Shown here piece by piece: positions 6,842 to 16,438 of a stretch of DNA of 21,674 nt; within the stretch, counting starts at the first letter, position 1; each line of letters opens with the position of its first letter. The stretch covers positions 1 through 21,674 of the forward strand of contig JANNGR010000308.1 in the NCBI GenBank assembly GCA_031403955.1. The letters run 5' to 3'. The position numbers and the translations under genes were made by a program. Source of the stretch: CAISIP01 sp031403955. GTDB taxonomy: Bacteria > Pseudomonadota > Gammaproteobacteria > Burkholderiales > Burkholderiaceae_C. The notes under the pieces were generated by a model that worked only from the letters and a program-made list of their open reading frames with translations, did not search any database and was not told where the DNA came from.

Positions 6842-7081
6842 ATGAATATCAATAACGTTGCCAATCGGTCCTGGAGCACCGCTTCGTTTGGAGACAGCGC
6901 CGACACTTCACCGATGGAACTGTCGGCATTGGGTGAACATCTGGACCAGTGCCAGGGGTCGCGCGGGCGCCTGTTCGCGCTGCATTGCGTCGCCGAGACG
7001 ATGCATGGCTTCGTTGCGCCTCGTTTGGTGACCACGCTGGTAGTGGCTGCGTTGTTGATTGGCGCTGGTAGCTTGCTGTAG
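6842..7081 (+). CDS. Short single-pass membrane protein, unknown function
   Basis: A 79-aa protein starting at the ATG at 6842, preceded by GGAG at 6 nt spacing; an in-frame start at 6824 is less well supported. Residues 1-55 are polar with no clear motif. Residues 58-79 (APRLVTTLVVAALLIGAGSLL) form one C-terminal hydrophobic helix, giving a tail-anchored layout. The same kind of tail closes UbiB/AarF-type kinases, so it may be a remnant or a free-standing anchor; that is a guess. It ends 44 bp before the glucan synthase gene on the same strand and could be co-transcribed with it. Confidence 0.5.
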   Translation: MNINNVANRSWSTASFGDSADTSPMELSALGEHLDQCQGSRGRLFALHCVAETMHGFVAPRLVTTLVVAALLIGAGSLL

Positions 7082-7125
7082 AACCATTGAAGCGGGGCTG
7101 CACACAGTGAACCAGGCTTGAGTTC

Positions 7126-10100
7126 ATGGCGCAAGCCGAGTTGCTGCAGCTGGTGCCGGATGCGGCACCAGCCTTGCGCGGCATCCTCGACGCTGGGCGC
7201 GGCCCGGTGCCGCCGCCGATACGCTCCGAGATATTCGGGCCGCAACGTTTCGCGCAACATGGCCGCAGCCTGGGTGAAACGCACCGGGCGGACGGGGCGA
7301 GCAGCCACGCGGCGACGTTTTCCCCGCGCCTGCGCAGCAATATCCGCGCGTTGCGCGAGGCGCACCACTACATTGGCGTGCAAGCCAGCACCGGCTACGA
7401 CATCAGCCCGGCGGCCGAATGGCTGCTCGACAACTTTCACCTGATCGAAGCGCAGCTAAAGGAAATTCACGAGGGCCTGCCGCGCAGCTACTTTCGTACC
7501 CTGCCGGTGCTGAAGGACGAGCCGCTGGCCGGCCTGCCACGTGTATATGGCGTGGCGTGGGCCTTCGTGGCGCACACCGACGGGGCATTTGACGAAGACC
7601 TGTTGAAGCAGTATCTGTGCGCCTACCAGGAAACGCGTGAGCTCAATCTGAGCGAAATGTGGGCGCTGCCGACCACTTTGCGCGTCGTGTTGATCGAAAA
7701 CCTGCGCCGTCTGGCCGAGCGCGTGGCTACCAACAAGGCGGCGCGCGAGGTTGCCAACCTGGTTTGCGACCGCATCGCAACCACCAGCCTGCAAGCCCTG
7801 GACCAGTTGCTCGCCCTGCTAAACCGGCGCGGCGTCGGACGGGTGTTTCTGGCGCAAATGGCGCAGCGCCTGCCGGATCGCCGAAGCACCACGCGCGTGG
7901 CGGCCAAGGCCAGTTACCACGAATGGTTGCGCAAGGCCTTGCCCGACCTGGCTGCGGTGCAGACGCAGCAACCGGCGGACCAGGCGGCTGACAACCTGAG
8001 CGTGAGTAATGCGGTCACGTCGTTGCGCGCCATTGGCGACGCGGATTGGCCCGACATTGTCGCCCGCACCAGCACGCTGATGCGGGTGATGGTCAGCTCG
8101 CCGATGTTCGAAGCCGAAGACATCGGCACGCGCGACCAGACGCTGCACGGCATTGAATTGTTGGCCAAGCGCAGCGGCATGAGCGAGGTATCGGTGGCGC
8201 AAACACTGCTGGAGCTGATGCGCGCAACCGATGGCACGACGGCGGTCGCCAGCCAATGGCTGCGTGGGCCGGGCCGCCCCGCGCTGGTGCGCGCGCTGGG
8301 ACTACGCGAACGCGCGAATTTCCCGTGGCGTGCCGTCGCCCGCCGCCTGGCCCTGCCGGTGTACTTGGGTGCCTTGTTGCTGGGCAGCCTGGGCCTGGTG
8401 GCGTGGATGCTGCTGCGTTACCACGTCGATCCGGGCGGCCCAGTCGGGCTGACGCTGCTGGTGGCATTGCTGATGCTGTTTCCGGCGTCCGAGGCGGTGG
8501 TGGCGGTGATCAACCGGCTGATCAGCGAGTCGGCGCGGCCCAAACACCTGCCCCGGTTTGGCCTGGTGCATGGAATCCCGCCAGAGCACCGGGTGTTGGT
8601 GGTGATTCCGGCCATGTTGACCAGCGCCACCTCGGCGCACGAACTGGCGCATCGCCTGCAACTGCACTATCTTGCGAACCCGGAACAACATGCGCAGTTC
8701 GCGCTGTTGACCGACTGGGCTGATGCCGATAACGCGCAGCTCGCATCCGACGCCGCTTTGTTGCTTGCCGCAAGCGAGCAGATTGGCGCGCTCAATACGC
8801 GTTATCCCCTGGCTGGCGAGCAGGCTGGCGCCGCGCCGCGTTTTATCCTGCTGCACCGGGAGCGCGTTTTCAGCCAGACCGAGCAGCGCTGGATCGGATG
8901 GGAACGTAAACGTGGCAAGCTGGAACTGCTGGTGGATGCGGTGGCCGAAAAATCGTCGGCGGCGTTTGTGGACCTGGGCGATGTGTCACGGATTGCCGAG
9001 GGAACGAAATACATCGTAACGCTCGACAGTGACACCCAGTTGCCACCTGGGCGGCTGCGCGAGCTGGTGGGCGTGGCCGCGCACCCGCATAACCAGCCGC
9101 GATTGGGCCCCGGTGGACGCACCGTGGTGGCCGGCTACGGCATCTTGCAGCCCCGCGTCGTAACGCCGCTGCCCGCGCCCAAGGACTTCACGCTCTACCA
9201 CTGGCTGTTTGCCGGGCAGTGCGGCATCGATCCGTACAGCGCCGCTACCTCGGAGGTGTACCAGGACCTGTTCGGGGAAGGCACCTTCACCGGCAAGGGC
9301 CTGCTCAACGTGCAGGCCATACATGCCGTGTTGTCGCGCCGGCTGCCGGCGGGCCAGGTGCTGAGCCATGACCTGCTCGAGGGCTCGATCGCGCGCTGCG
9401 CCGCGGTGACCGACATCACGGTGATCGAGGACGCGCCGTTTCATGCCGATGTCGCGGCGTCGCGGGTGCATCGCTGGACCCGAGGCGACTGGCAGTTGTT
9501 GCCGTTCCTGCTCAATCCGGCGCGTTATCACCTGCGCACCATCAACCGCTGGAAGATGTTCGACAATCTGCGCCGCTCGCTGGTGGCGCCGATGTCGCTG
9601 GGCTTGCTGCTGCTGGCGCTGAGCGGCTCGGTGTTGTCGCCATGGGCCGCGCTGGTGCTGGTGGTGGCGGCGTTTTCCGCCGGGCCGTTGATGGGCGCCG
9701 TGGCCGGTTTTTCGCCTAGCCGCGACGACATCGCGAAACTTCATTTCTACCGCCAGGCTGGCACCGAAATGGCGCGCGTCTGGTGGGGCGGGTTGTGGCA
9801 CCTGGCGCAATTGCTGCACCTCTCACTGATGGCCATGGACGCGGTGGCGCGTTCGCTTTACCGCATGACCATCAGCCGGCGCAACCTGCTGCAATGGACC
9901 ACCGCGGCAGCCGCGCAGGCACAGGCCAGGACCAGCTTTCCAGAGGTGGCGCGACAACACTGGAAGGCGCCGCTGGCCGCGCTGGTGCTGCTGCTGGCGC
10001 TGCTTGCCGCGTCAACCCCTGCCCCCTGGGTGGCGCTGGGCTTGTGCCTGTTGTGGGGTGCGTCCCCGGTGTGGACCTGGTGGGTCAGCCGGCCACGTCC

Positions 10101-13100
10101 GGCGCGCAAAGACGCGGCGCTGCCGCAAAAGGACCAGACCTATCTGGAAGGCATCGCGCGCGACTCCTGGCGCCTGTTCGAGCGCTGCGTCGGGCCTGAC
10201 GACAACCACCTGCCGCCCGACAACCTGCAGACCGCGCCGCACGACATGGTGGCGCATCGCACGTCACCGACCAACATCGGCATGTACCTGCTCAGCGTGG
10301 CTTGCGCCAAGGCATTCGGCTGGATCGGCACGCCGGAATTGCTTGACCGGATGGAGGCCACGCTGGCCACGCTGGCCACGCTGCAGCGCCACCGCGGCCA
10401 CTTTTTGAACTGGTACGACACCCAGACGCGCGCGCCGCTGATGCCGATGTATGTGTCCACGGTGGACAGCGGCAACCTGTGCGGTCATTTGCTCGCGGTG
10501 GCCCAGGCCTGCCTGGAGCTGGCACGCGCGCCTTATGCGGCGGATGTGCAGGAAACTCCGCGGCGCCTGTTTGCGCTGGCCCAGACCTGCGAACAATTGG
10601 CCTGGGCCAGCGATTTCCGTTTTTTGTACCACCGCAAGCGCCATCTGTTCCATATTGGCTACCGGGTTGCTGAGCAGCAGCTTGATGCGGGTTTCTATGA
10701 TCTGCTGGCGTCGGAGTCGCGTCTGACCAGCCTGCTGGCCATCGCCAAGGGCGATGTGCCGGCACGCCATTGGGCTTCACTGGGCCGTCCGTTCTACGCC
10801 ATCGGCTCCGAAGCCGGCTTGCGGTCCTGGTCCGGCTCGATGTTCGAGTACCTGATGCCCAGCCTGGTGCTCGACGAGCCACATGGCAGCGTGTTGCGCG
10901 GCGCCAGCGTGGCCGCGCTGCACGAGCAGGTCGCTTTCGCCACGGCACAAGGCGTGCCGTGGGGCATATCGGAGTCGGCCTATGCCGGACGCGACCACAC
11001 ACTGGCCTACCAGTACGCGCCCCAAGGGGTGCCGCGGCTGGCGCTGCGCCGCACCCCGCCCGACGAACTGGTGATTGCGCCTTATGCCACGGCACTGGCG
11101 GCGCAGATTGCACCGCATGGCGCATCACTCAATTTCGCCGCGCTGCAGGCGTTACATGCGCGAGAGCATTTTGGATTTATCGAGGCGCTTGACTTCACCC
11201 CGGCACGGCGCTCAGGCGACCAGGCATTCACGCCGGTGTGCACCTTCATGGCGCACCACCAGGGCATGAGCATTGTCGCGCTGGCCAATGTGCTGCTGGC
11301 TGGTGTCGCGCGGCGCTGGGGTATGGCCAATGCGCATATCGAGGCGGTTGCCTCCCTGTTGCACGAGCGGGTTCCGCGCGAAGTGTCGACGTTGTACGCG
11401 CCCCTGCCAGGCCCGCCGCCGTTGGCGCTGCAGCGGCGCGCGCCGGGCCTGCTGCGCGAGGTGGTGCCGGGCGCGAGCGCGGTGGAACCCACCCACGTGC
11501 TCTCCAACGCGCGTTACAGTGTGTCGCTACGCCCGAATGGAGCCGGCTGGAGCCGCTGGGGCAAGACCGGTATTACCCGCTGGCGCGACGACGCGTTGCG
11601 CGATGCTTATGGCAGCTTCTTTTACCTGCGCTGGGACCAGCAACCGCAGCCGGTTTCGATCACGCAGCATCCCGCGCCCGACCCGAGGGCGCATTACCGC
11701 GCCACTTACCATGCCGACCGGGTCTGCTTCGACGCGGCCTGGGGCGAGTTGCAGGCCCACACCACGATTTGGGTCAGTCCCGAAGACGACATCGAATTCC
11801 GGCAAGTGGAACTGCGCAACCTGAGCGAGCGCACGCTGGATATCGAACTGATGTCGGCTTTCGAAGTGACGCTGACAGACCAGCCGGCCGACGAAGCCCA
11901 CCCGGCATTCACCAACCTGTTTGTGCGCGCCGAATGGCAGGCTGCGCACCAGGCGCTGGTGTTCGCGCGCACGCCGCGCCTGGGCACCGAGCAGGTGGTG
12001 CAGGCGGCGCATTTCCTGGCCGACAGCGACGAGCAGATTGTTGGGGTGCGCCTGTGCACCGACCGCCAGCGCTGGCTCGGGCGCAACCGTGGCGCCGCGC
12101 AACCGCTGGCTTCTTTCGACCCGTTGCCACGCCCTGCAGCGGGCGCCGCCGCGCAAACCACCGGACTCGACACCGGCCTGGACCCGGTCTGCGCGCTGGC
12201 GGTCCACTTGCGGATTGCGCCGAATACGAAAGCCCAGTTGACATTCGCGACCGCGGCGTCGGATTCGGGCGCCACCTTGCGCGCGGTGATCGACAAGTAC
12301 CGCCAACACAGCCATGTGCAACGCGCCTCGTTGATGTCGGCCACGTTGACCGGCATCCGATTACGTGCCATGCGTATCAGCAGCGAGAACTTCGCGGCGA
12401 TTCAGAACCTGACGACGGCTTTGGTACTGAACCTGACGCGCGCCCCGGGCCCGCCGGCGGAGGTCTGCGACCGCCGCTTGTTGTGGCGTTTTGGTATATC
12501 CGGCGACCGGCCGTTGATCCTGGTCTCAGCCGGCGCGCCGCAGGGCCTGGGTCTGCTGCGTTCGCTGGTCCAGGGCCTCGGCTTGTGGTCCTGGGGCGGC
12601 GTGGCCTGTGACCTGGTAGTGGTGAATTCAGAACCGGCCTCGTACCTGATGGCGCTGCAGCGCGAGGTCACCGCGCTGCGCGAGCGTCACGACGCCGAAT
12701 GCGCCACGCGTGCCGGGCCGTCCAGCACCAGTTTGCATCTGCTGCGCGCCGATGAACTGTCCGGTGATGAACTGAGCAGCTTGTTATGCCTGGCGCGCGT
12801 GCAGTTGAACGCGGACGGCCGCCCGCTGCCGCACCATGTGCAGGAATGGATCGAAATGCACGACGCGGCGCTGCAGGCGCGGCAAGAAACGTCGACCACG
12901 GCCCTGGTGCTGGCGGCGGGCGCCTTTGAGGCGGCGTCGGCACCGGTGGGCGAGTTTGTGGCGCACGCGAACGAGTTCTCGTTCGAGGTCAGCGCCCGGT
13001 TGCGCCCCACCCGGCCCTGGATCAACGTGTTGTCCAACCCGGCATTTGGCGCCCAGGTGTCGGAAGCCGGTGGCGGCTACACCTGGGCCGTGAATAGCCG

Positions 13101-15429
13101 GTCGATGCAACTCACGGCGTGGTCGAACGACCCGGTCAGCGACCCGCCGGCCGAATGGTTCCTGTTGCAGGACCGCAAGACAATGGAGGTGTGGAGCGTG
13201 GCGCCGATCGCCGGTAGCGCCGATGGCCTGGTCTATCGGGTGTCGCATGGCCAGGGCTACAGTGTCGTCAGCCACCGTCGCGGCGAGCTGGATGTGACCG
13301 CGTCCTGGTGTGTGGACGCCCAGACTTCGGTCAAGCAGGTGCGGTTAAGGTTCGCCAACCGTGGTCAGAAGGCGCTGCACCTGCGTGTGATCGGCATCGC
13401 CGAGTGGATGATGGGCGCCAACCGGGCCGACCGCGGCACGACTTACACCGCCCTGTATCGCCAACGGCTGGGCGCATCGAACCCGTCTTCGAACAATTCC
13501 GGCGCCGAATCCGGGCAAAAGTTGACGGCGCTGCTTTGCTCGCAACGCGAGCGTTCCGCCGGCTTCGGCGATGGCACGGCGTTTTTCGGTGTTGCCGGAG
13601 CAGCCGACGAAGTTGAAGACTGGACCTGCGACCGGCGCGAGTGTTTCGACGCCCGCGGTCAACTGGTGTTGCCCGATCACTTCGGCCACCAGGACGGTAT
13701 TGGGCTCGACCCGTGCGCGGCCTTGTCGACACGCCTGGTGCTGCGCGCCGGCGACACCGAGGAGCGGGTTTTTCTGCTGGGTTACGCCGACAACCCGGAC
13801 GCGGCCCGCCAGCTTGCCGCCTTGGCCGCCGCGACACCCGCCGCACAACGTTTGCAACGGGTGCGCGACAGCTGGGATGTATTGCTGGGCGCCACCAAGG
13901 TAAATACACCCGACCGGTTGTTCGACGCGATGGTGAATCGCTGGCTGTTGTACCAGAGCGTAACCTGCCGCCTGTGGGCCAAGGCCGGTTTCTACCAGGC
14001 TGGGGGAGCGACCGGTTTTCGCGACCAGTTGCAGGATGCGATGGCGTTGGCCTGGGCCGCGCCAGGCCTGCTGCGCCAGCAGATTGTGTTGTGCGCGTCG
14101 CGCCAGTTCGCCGAGGGTGATGTACAACATTGGTGGCACGCCCCGCTGGGTGCGGGTGTGCGCACCCACTTCTCCGATGACCTTTTATGGCTGCCATACG
14201 CCTGCGTGTTTTACCTGCGCTGCAGCGGCGACGCCGCTCTGCTCGACCAGCCGGTGGCGTTCATCGAAGGTGCCGCCATACCCGAGGGCGCCGAAGACGC
14301 GTATTACACGCCGGCTGTCAGCAGCCAGAGTGTGCCGGTGTACGAACATGCCGCACGGGCCATCGATCGCAGCTTGCGGGTTGGCGTGCACGGCTTGCCG
14401 CTGATGGGCAGCGGCGACTGGAACGACGGCATGAACCGGGTTGGCATAGAGGGGCGTGGCGAGTCGGTCTGGCTGGGCTGGTTCCTGTGTCAACTGGTGG
14501 CTGACTTCGCGCCGCTGGCGCACGCGCGCGGCGACACGGAGCGCGCGTCGCGCTGGCAGTCAGCGGCGGTGGGCTGGAAGGCAGCGTTGGCCGGGGCCGC
14601 ATGGGACGGGCAATGGTTCAAGCGCGCGTTCTTCGACGACGGGCAGGCGCTGGGCTCGCATGTCAATGCCGAGGCCCGCATCGATTTGATCGCGCAGGCC
14701 TGGGCGGTGTTGTCCGGGGCGGCGCCGCCGGCCTTGCAGCGCATCGCGCTGGCGGCGGTGCAGGAACACCTGGTGGACCCCGCGGCCGGGCTGATACGGC
14801 TGCTCGACCCGCCATTGGTGCATGCCGTACCGAGTGCCGGCTACATTCAGGCTTACCCGCCCGGCGTGCGCGAAAACGGTGGCCAGTATTCGCACGCCGG
14901 CGTCTGGGCGGTGATGGCCCAGGCCGAACTTGCCTGCCGACAAGCCGACGCGCGCGAGGGCGGCGACCTGGCCTACCGCTACTTCACCTACCTGAGCCCG
15001 GCGCATCGTGCCAGCGATAAGCAGTATGGCGCGGCCTATGGCATCGAGCCGTATGTCATGGCCGGCGACGTATACAGCCAGCCGCCGTATGTCGGACGTG
15101 GCGGCTGGAGCTGGTACACCGGTGCGGCGGCCTGGATGCACCGCGCGGCGGTAGAGTCGATCTTCGGCTTGCGCCATGGGGCGCGGGAGTTGTCGTTCTC
15201 ACCGTGTCTGCCATCCGATTGGCAGCAGGCCGAACTGACGTTGTTGCGCGACGGCCGCACGATGCGATTTATCCTGCTGCGCGCCACCGCGCCGGCAGCG
15301 CTGGCCCAGACGGAGTCGCTGGGCGCGCAACTGCTGCGCCCGGGCCAGTTGTTGAAATGGACCGAGCTGGGTGTTGACAGTTGCTTTGTTATCCCGTTGC
15401 TGGACCAACACGATGAAAAATCCGGATGA
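7126..15429 (+). CDS. ndvB: Cyclic beta-1,2-glucan synthase (NdvB/ChvB type)
   Basis: A 2767-aa inner-membrane enzyme of the usual NdvB/ChvB size, which polymerises UDP-glucose into beta-1,2-glucan, sets its length and cyclises it for the periplasm. Order: cytoplasmic N-terminus to about 405; helices about 409-431 and 442-466; GT84 glycosyltransferase with DSDTQ (634-638), DLLEGS (749-754) and RWTRGDWQ (783-790); membrane stretches about 823-862 and 949-985; glucoamylase-like domain from about 1006, with CTFMAHHQGMS (1372-1382); repeated carbohydrate-binding modules; and a C-terminal GH94 phosphorylase domain with QHWWHAPLGAGVRT and the GDWNDGMN motif (2430-2437), whose DWND holds the likely acid residue (Asp2434). 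The ATG follows an in-frame stop at 7108, but its ribosome site is weak. No frameshift is seen. Its stop overlaps the DUF1003 start by 17 nt, so the two are probably translationally coupled. Role: hypo-osmotic adaptation and envelope properties. Confidence 0.95.
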   Translation: MAQAELLQLVPDAAPALRGILDAGRGPVPPPIRSEIFGPQRFAQHGRSLGETHRADGASSHAATFSPRLRSNIRALREAHHYIGVQASTGYDISPAAEWLLDNFHLIEAQLKEIHEGLPRSYFRTLPVLKDEPLAGLPRVYGVAWAFVAHTDGAFDEDLLKQYLCAYQETRELNLSEMWALPTTLRVVLIENLRRLAERVATNKAAREVANLVCDRIATTSLQALDQLLALLNRRGVGRVFLAQMAQRLPDRRSTTRVAAKASYHEWLRKALPDLAAVQTQQPADQAADNLSVSNAVTSLRAIGDADWPDIVARTSTLMRVMVSSPMFEAEDIGTRDQTLHGIELLAKRSGMSEVSVAQTLLELMRATDGTTAVASQWLRGPGRPALVRALGLRERANFPWRAVARRLALPVYLGALLLGSLGLVAWMLLRYHVDPGGPVGLTLLVALLMLFPASEAVVAVINRLISESARPKHLPRFGLVHGIPPEHRVLVVIPAMLTSATSAHELAHRLQLHYLANPEQHAQFALLTDWADADNAQLASDAALLLAASEQIGALNTRYPLAGEQAGAAPRFILLHRERVFSQTEQRWIGWERKRGKLELLVDAVAEKSSAAFVDLGDVSRIAEGTKYIVTLDSDTQLPPGRLRELVGVAAHPHNQPRLGPGGRTVVAGYGILQPRVVTPLPAPKDFTLYHWLFAGQCGIDPYSAATSEVYQDLFGEGTFTGKGLLNVQAIHAVLSRRLPAGQVLSHDLLEGSIARCAAVTDITVIEDAPFHADVAASRVHRWTRGDWQLLPFLLNPARYHLRTINRWKMFDNLRRSLVAPMSLGLLLLALSGSVLSPWAALVLVVAAFSAGPLMGAVAGFSPSRDDIAKLHFYRQAGTEMARVWWGGLWHLAQLLHLSLMAMDAVARSLYRMTISRRNLLQWTTAAAAQAQARTSFPEVARQHWKAPLAALVLLLALLAASTPAPWVALGLCLLWGASPVWTWWVSRPRPARKDAALPQKDQTYLEGIARDSWRLFERCVGPDDNHLPPDNLQTAPHDMVAHRTSPTNIGMYLLSVACAKAFGWIGTPELLDRMEATLATLATLQRHRGHFLNWYDTQTRAPLMPMYVSTVDSGNLCGHLLAVAQACLELARAPYAADVQETPRRLFALAQTCEQLAWASDFRFLYHRKRHLFHIGYRVAEQQLDAGFYDLLASESRLTSLLAIAKGDVPARHWASLGRPFYAIGSEAGLRSWSGSMFEYLMPSLVLDEPHGSVLRGASVAALHEQVAFATAQGVPWGISESAYAGRDHTLAYQYAPQGVPRLALRRTPPDELVIAPYATALAAQIAPHGASLNFAALQALHAREHFGFIEALDFTPARRSGDQAFTPVCTFMAHHQGMSIVALANVLLAGVARRWGMANAHIEAVASLLHERVPREVSTLYAPLPGPPPLALQRRAPGLLREVVPGASAVEPTHVLSNARYSVSLRPNGAGWSRWGKTGITRWRDDALRDAYGSFFYLRWDQQPQPVSITQHPAPDPRAHYRATYHADRVCFDAAWGELQAHTTIWVSPEDDIEFRQVELRNLSERTLDIELMSAFEVTLTDQPADEAHPAFTNLFVRAEWQAAHQALVFARTPRLGTEQVVQAAHFLADSDEQIVGVRLCTDRQRWLGRNRGAAQPLASFDPLPRPAAGAAAQTTGLDTGLDPVCALAVHLRIAPNTKAQLTFATAASDSGATLRAVIDKYRQHSHVQRASLMSATLTGIRLRAMRISSENFAAIQNLTTALVLNLTRAPGPPAEVCDRRLLWRFGISGDRPLILVSAGAPQGLGLLRSLVQGLGLWSWGGVACDLVVVNSEPASYLMALQREVTALRERHDAECATRAGPSSTSLHLLRADELSGDELSSLLCLARVQLNADGRPLPHHVQEWIEMHDAALQARQETSTTALVLAAGAFEAASAPVGEFVAHANEFSFEVSARLRPTRPWINVLSNPAFGAQVSEAGGGYTWAVNSRSMQLTAWSNDPVSDPPAEWFLLQDRKTMEVWSVAPIAGSADGLVYRVSHGQGYSVVSHRRGELDVTASWCVDAQTSVKQVRLRFANRGQKALHLRVIGIAEWMMGANRADRGTTYTALYRQRLGASNPSSNNSGAESGQKLTALLCSQRERSAGFGDGTAFFGVAGAADEVEDWTCDRRECFDARGQLVLPDHFGHQDGIGLDPCAALSTRLVLRAGDTEERVFLLGYADNPDAARQLAALAAATPAAQRLQRVRDSWDVLLGATKVNTPDRLFDAMVNRWLLYQSVTCRLWAKAGFYQAGGATGFRDQLQDAMALAWAAPGLLRQQIVLCASRQFAEGDVQHWWHAPLGAGVRTHFSDDLLWLPYACVFYLRCSGDAALLDQPVAFIEGAAIPEGAEDAYYTPAVSSQSVPVYEHAARAIDRSLRVGVHGLPLMGSGDWNDGMNRVGIEGRGESVWLGWFLCQLVADFAPLAHARGDTERASRWQSAAVGWKAALAGAAWDGQWFKRAFFDDGQALGSHVNAEARIDLIAQAWAVLSGAAPPALQRIALAAVQEHLVDPAAGLIRLLDPPLVHAVPSAGYIQAYPPGVRENGGQYSHAGVWAVMAQAELACRQADAREGGDLAYRYFTYLSPAHRASDKQYGAAYGIEPYVMAGDVYSQPPYVGRGGWSWYTGAAAWMHRAAVESIFGLRHGARELSFSPCLPSDWQQAELTLLRDGRTMRFILLRATAPAALAQTESLGAQLLRPGQLLKWTELGVDSCFVIPLLDQHDEKSG
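10357..10383 (+). repeat. Three perfect 9-bp tandem repeats inside ndvB
   Basis: GCCACGCTG is repeated three times without change, encoding Ala-Thr-Leu three times in a helix of the glucoamylase-like domain. The frame is preserved. Such repeats can gain or lose whole units by slippage without breaking the gene. Confidence 0.8.
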
Positions 15430-15970
15430 GGTGGCGGCGAAACTTCTGGGTGTTCCGTACGCATCGCTGGACGAGCGGACCCAGAAGGTGGCTCGCCATA
15501 TCGCGGGGCGAAAACACATCGCGAGAAACATCACCATCGATCCGCCGGCCCAGGCAACGCGGGGTCAGCGCGCAGCCGACGCGGTTGCGGCATTCGGCGG
15601 TTCCTGGACTTTCATTGGCATATTTGCCTCCATCCTGGTGCTCTGGGTAAGCTTGAATTCATTCATTCTGGCGCACTACGACAACAGCTTCGATCCCTAC
15701 CCCTACATCCTGCTCAACCTGTTTCTCTCTATGCTGGCCGCTATCCAGGCGCCGATCATTCTGATGTCGCAGAACCGGCAGGCGGAAAAGGACCGGTTGC
15801 ATGCGGAACACGACTATGAAGTCAATCTGAAGGCCGAACTCGAAATCATGCTGTTGCACGAGAAGGTGGACCTGCTGCGCGAGGGCCAGTGGAGCGAACT
15901 GTTGGCGATCCAGAAGGAACAATTGACCTTGCTGGCGCATTTGATCGACCGGATCCCGATCAACAAGTAG
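15413..15970 (+). CDS. DUF1003 family membrane protein
   Basis: A 185-aa inner-membrane protein. The start at 15413 (MKNPDEV) overlaps the ndvB stop by 17 nt; an upstream in-frame ATG at 15371 would give a longer overlap and no better ribosome site. Two hydrophobic helices, WTFIGIFASILVLWVSLNSF (about 66-85) and YILLNLFLSMLAAIQAPIIL (about 99-118), are followed by SQNRQAEKDR and a long charged helical tail to the C-terminus. That is the DUF1003 signature. The molecular function of the family is unknown. The likely coupling to ndvB is the strongest clue here: it may act in the envelope together with the glucan synthase. Confidence 0.88.
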   Translation: MKNPDEVAAKLLGVPYASLDERTQKVARHIAGRKHIARNITIDPPAQATRGQRAADAVAAFGGSWTFIGIFASILVLWVSLNSFILAHYDNSFDPYPYILLNLFLSMLAAIQAPIILMSQNRQAEKDRLHAEHDYEVNLKAELEIMLLHEKVDLLREGQWSELLAIQKEQLTLLAHLIDRIPINK

Positions 15971-15990
15971 GGTTAGCGTCGCCGCGTTGT

Positions 15991-16329
15991 ATGTACGAGT
16001 CGAAGACCGAAAAGCCAATTGCGAGCCATAACTTTGCCAAGCGTCTGCTGTTGCATGTGTTGGTCGCGATTGGCGTGCTGGTTGTGTCGCTCGGTGGCGG
16101 CATGCTGGGTTATTGCGTTTTCGAGGATCTGCCGCCGTTGGACGCGTTCCTCAACGCGGCCATGCTGCTTGGCGGCATGGGGCCGGTCAATCCGCCGCTC
16201 ACGGCCGCGGGCAAACTGTTCGCGGGGCTGTACGCCCTTTACGCCGGACTGGTGTTCATCGTCAGCGCGGCGCTGATCTTCACGCCGGTCGTGCATCGCG
16301 TGATGCATAAGTTTCACTGGGATTCGTAG
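15991..16329 (+). CDS. Miniature two-helix channel-like membrane protein with non-canonical filter
   Basis: A 112-aa protein. The layout matches the ion-channel (K+ channel pore) fold: TM1 about 19-44; re-entrant pore segment 51-70 (DAFLNAAMLLGGMGPVNPPL); then AGKLFAGLYALYAGLVFIVSAALIF as TM2 (73-97); and a short basic tail ending VHRVMHKFHWD. In K+ channels the filter is TVGYGD followed by P-T-AGK-F. Here GGMGPVNPPLTAAGKLF occupies that place, so the TVGYG signature is replaced. It may be a channel of other selectivity, a regulatory subunit or a non-conducting relative. The start ATG at 15991 is 20 bp after the DUF1003 stop and its ribosome site is poor, suggesting read-through from the upstream gene. 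I recall no named function. Confidence 0.7.
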   Translation: MYESKTEKPIASHNFAKRLLLHVLVAIGVLVVSLGGGMLGYCVFEDLPPLDAFLNAAMLLGGMGPVNPPLTAAGKLFAGLYALYAGLVFIVSAALIFTPVVHRVMHKFHWDS

Positions 16330-16438
16330 CCCGCGGCGGACTGCTCCGACAACGCCGCGCGGCACCGTCCTACACGTGTTGGCGCCGCGCGCCGATGGCC
16401 GCCTGGCACCGGCGCTTCTACAGTTGACCCATCAGCTT

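Noticed and set aside
11238..12611. Long + strand open frame (457 codons) in another frame of ndvB
   Set aside because: It lies wholly inside the ndvB coding frame, whose GT84, glucoamylase-like and GH94 motifs are continuous. The product is rich in Arg, Ala, Pro and Gly with no domain, as expected of a shadow frame in GC-rich DNA.
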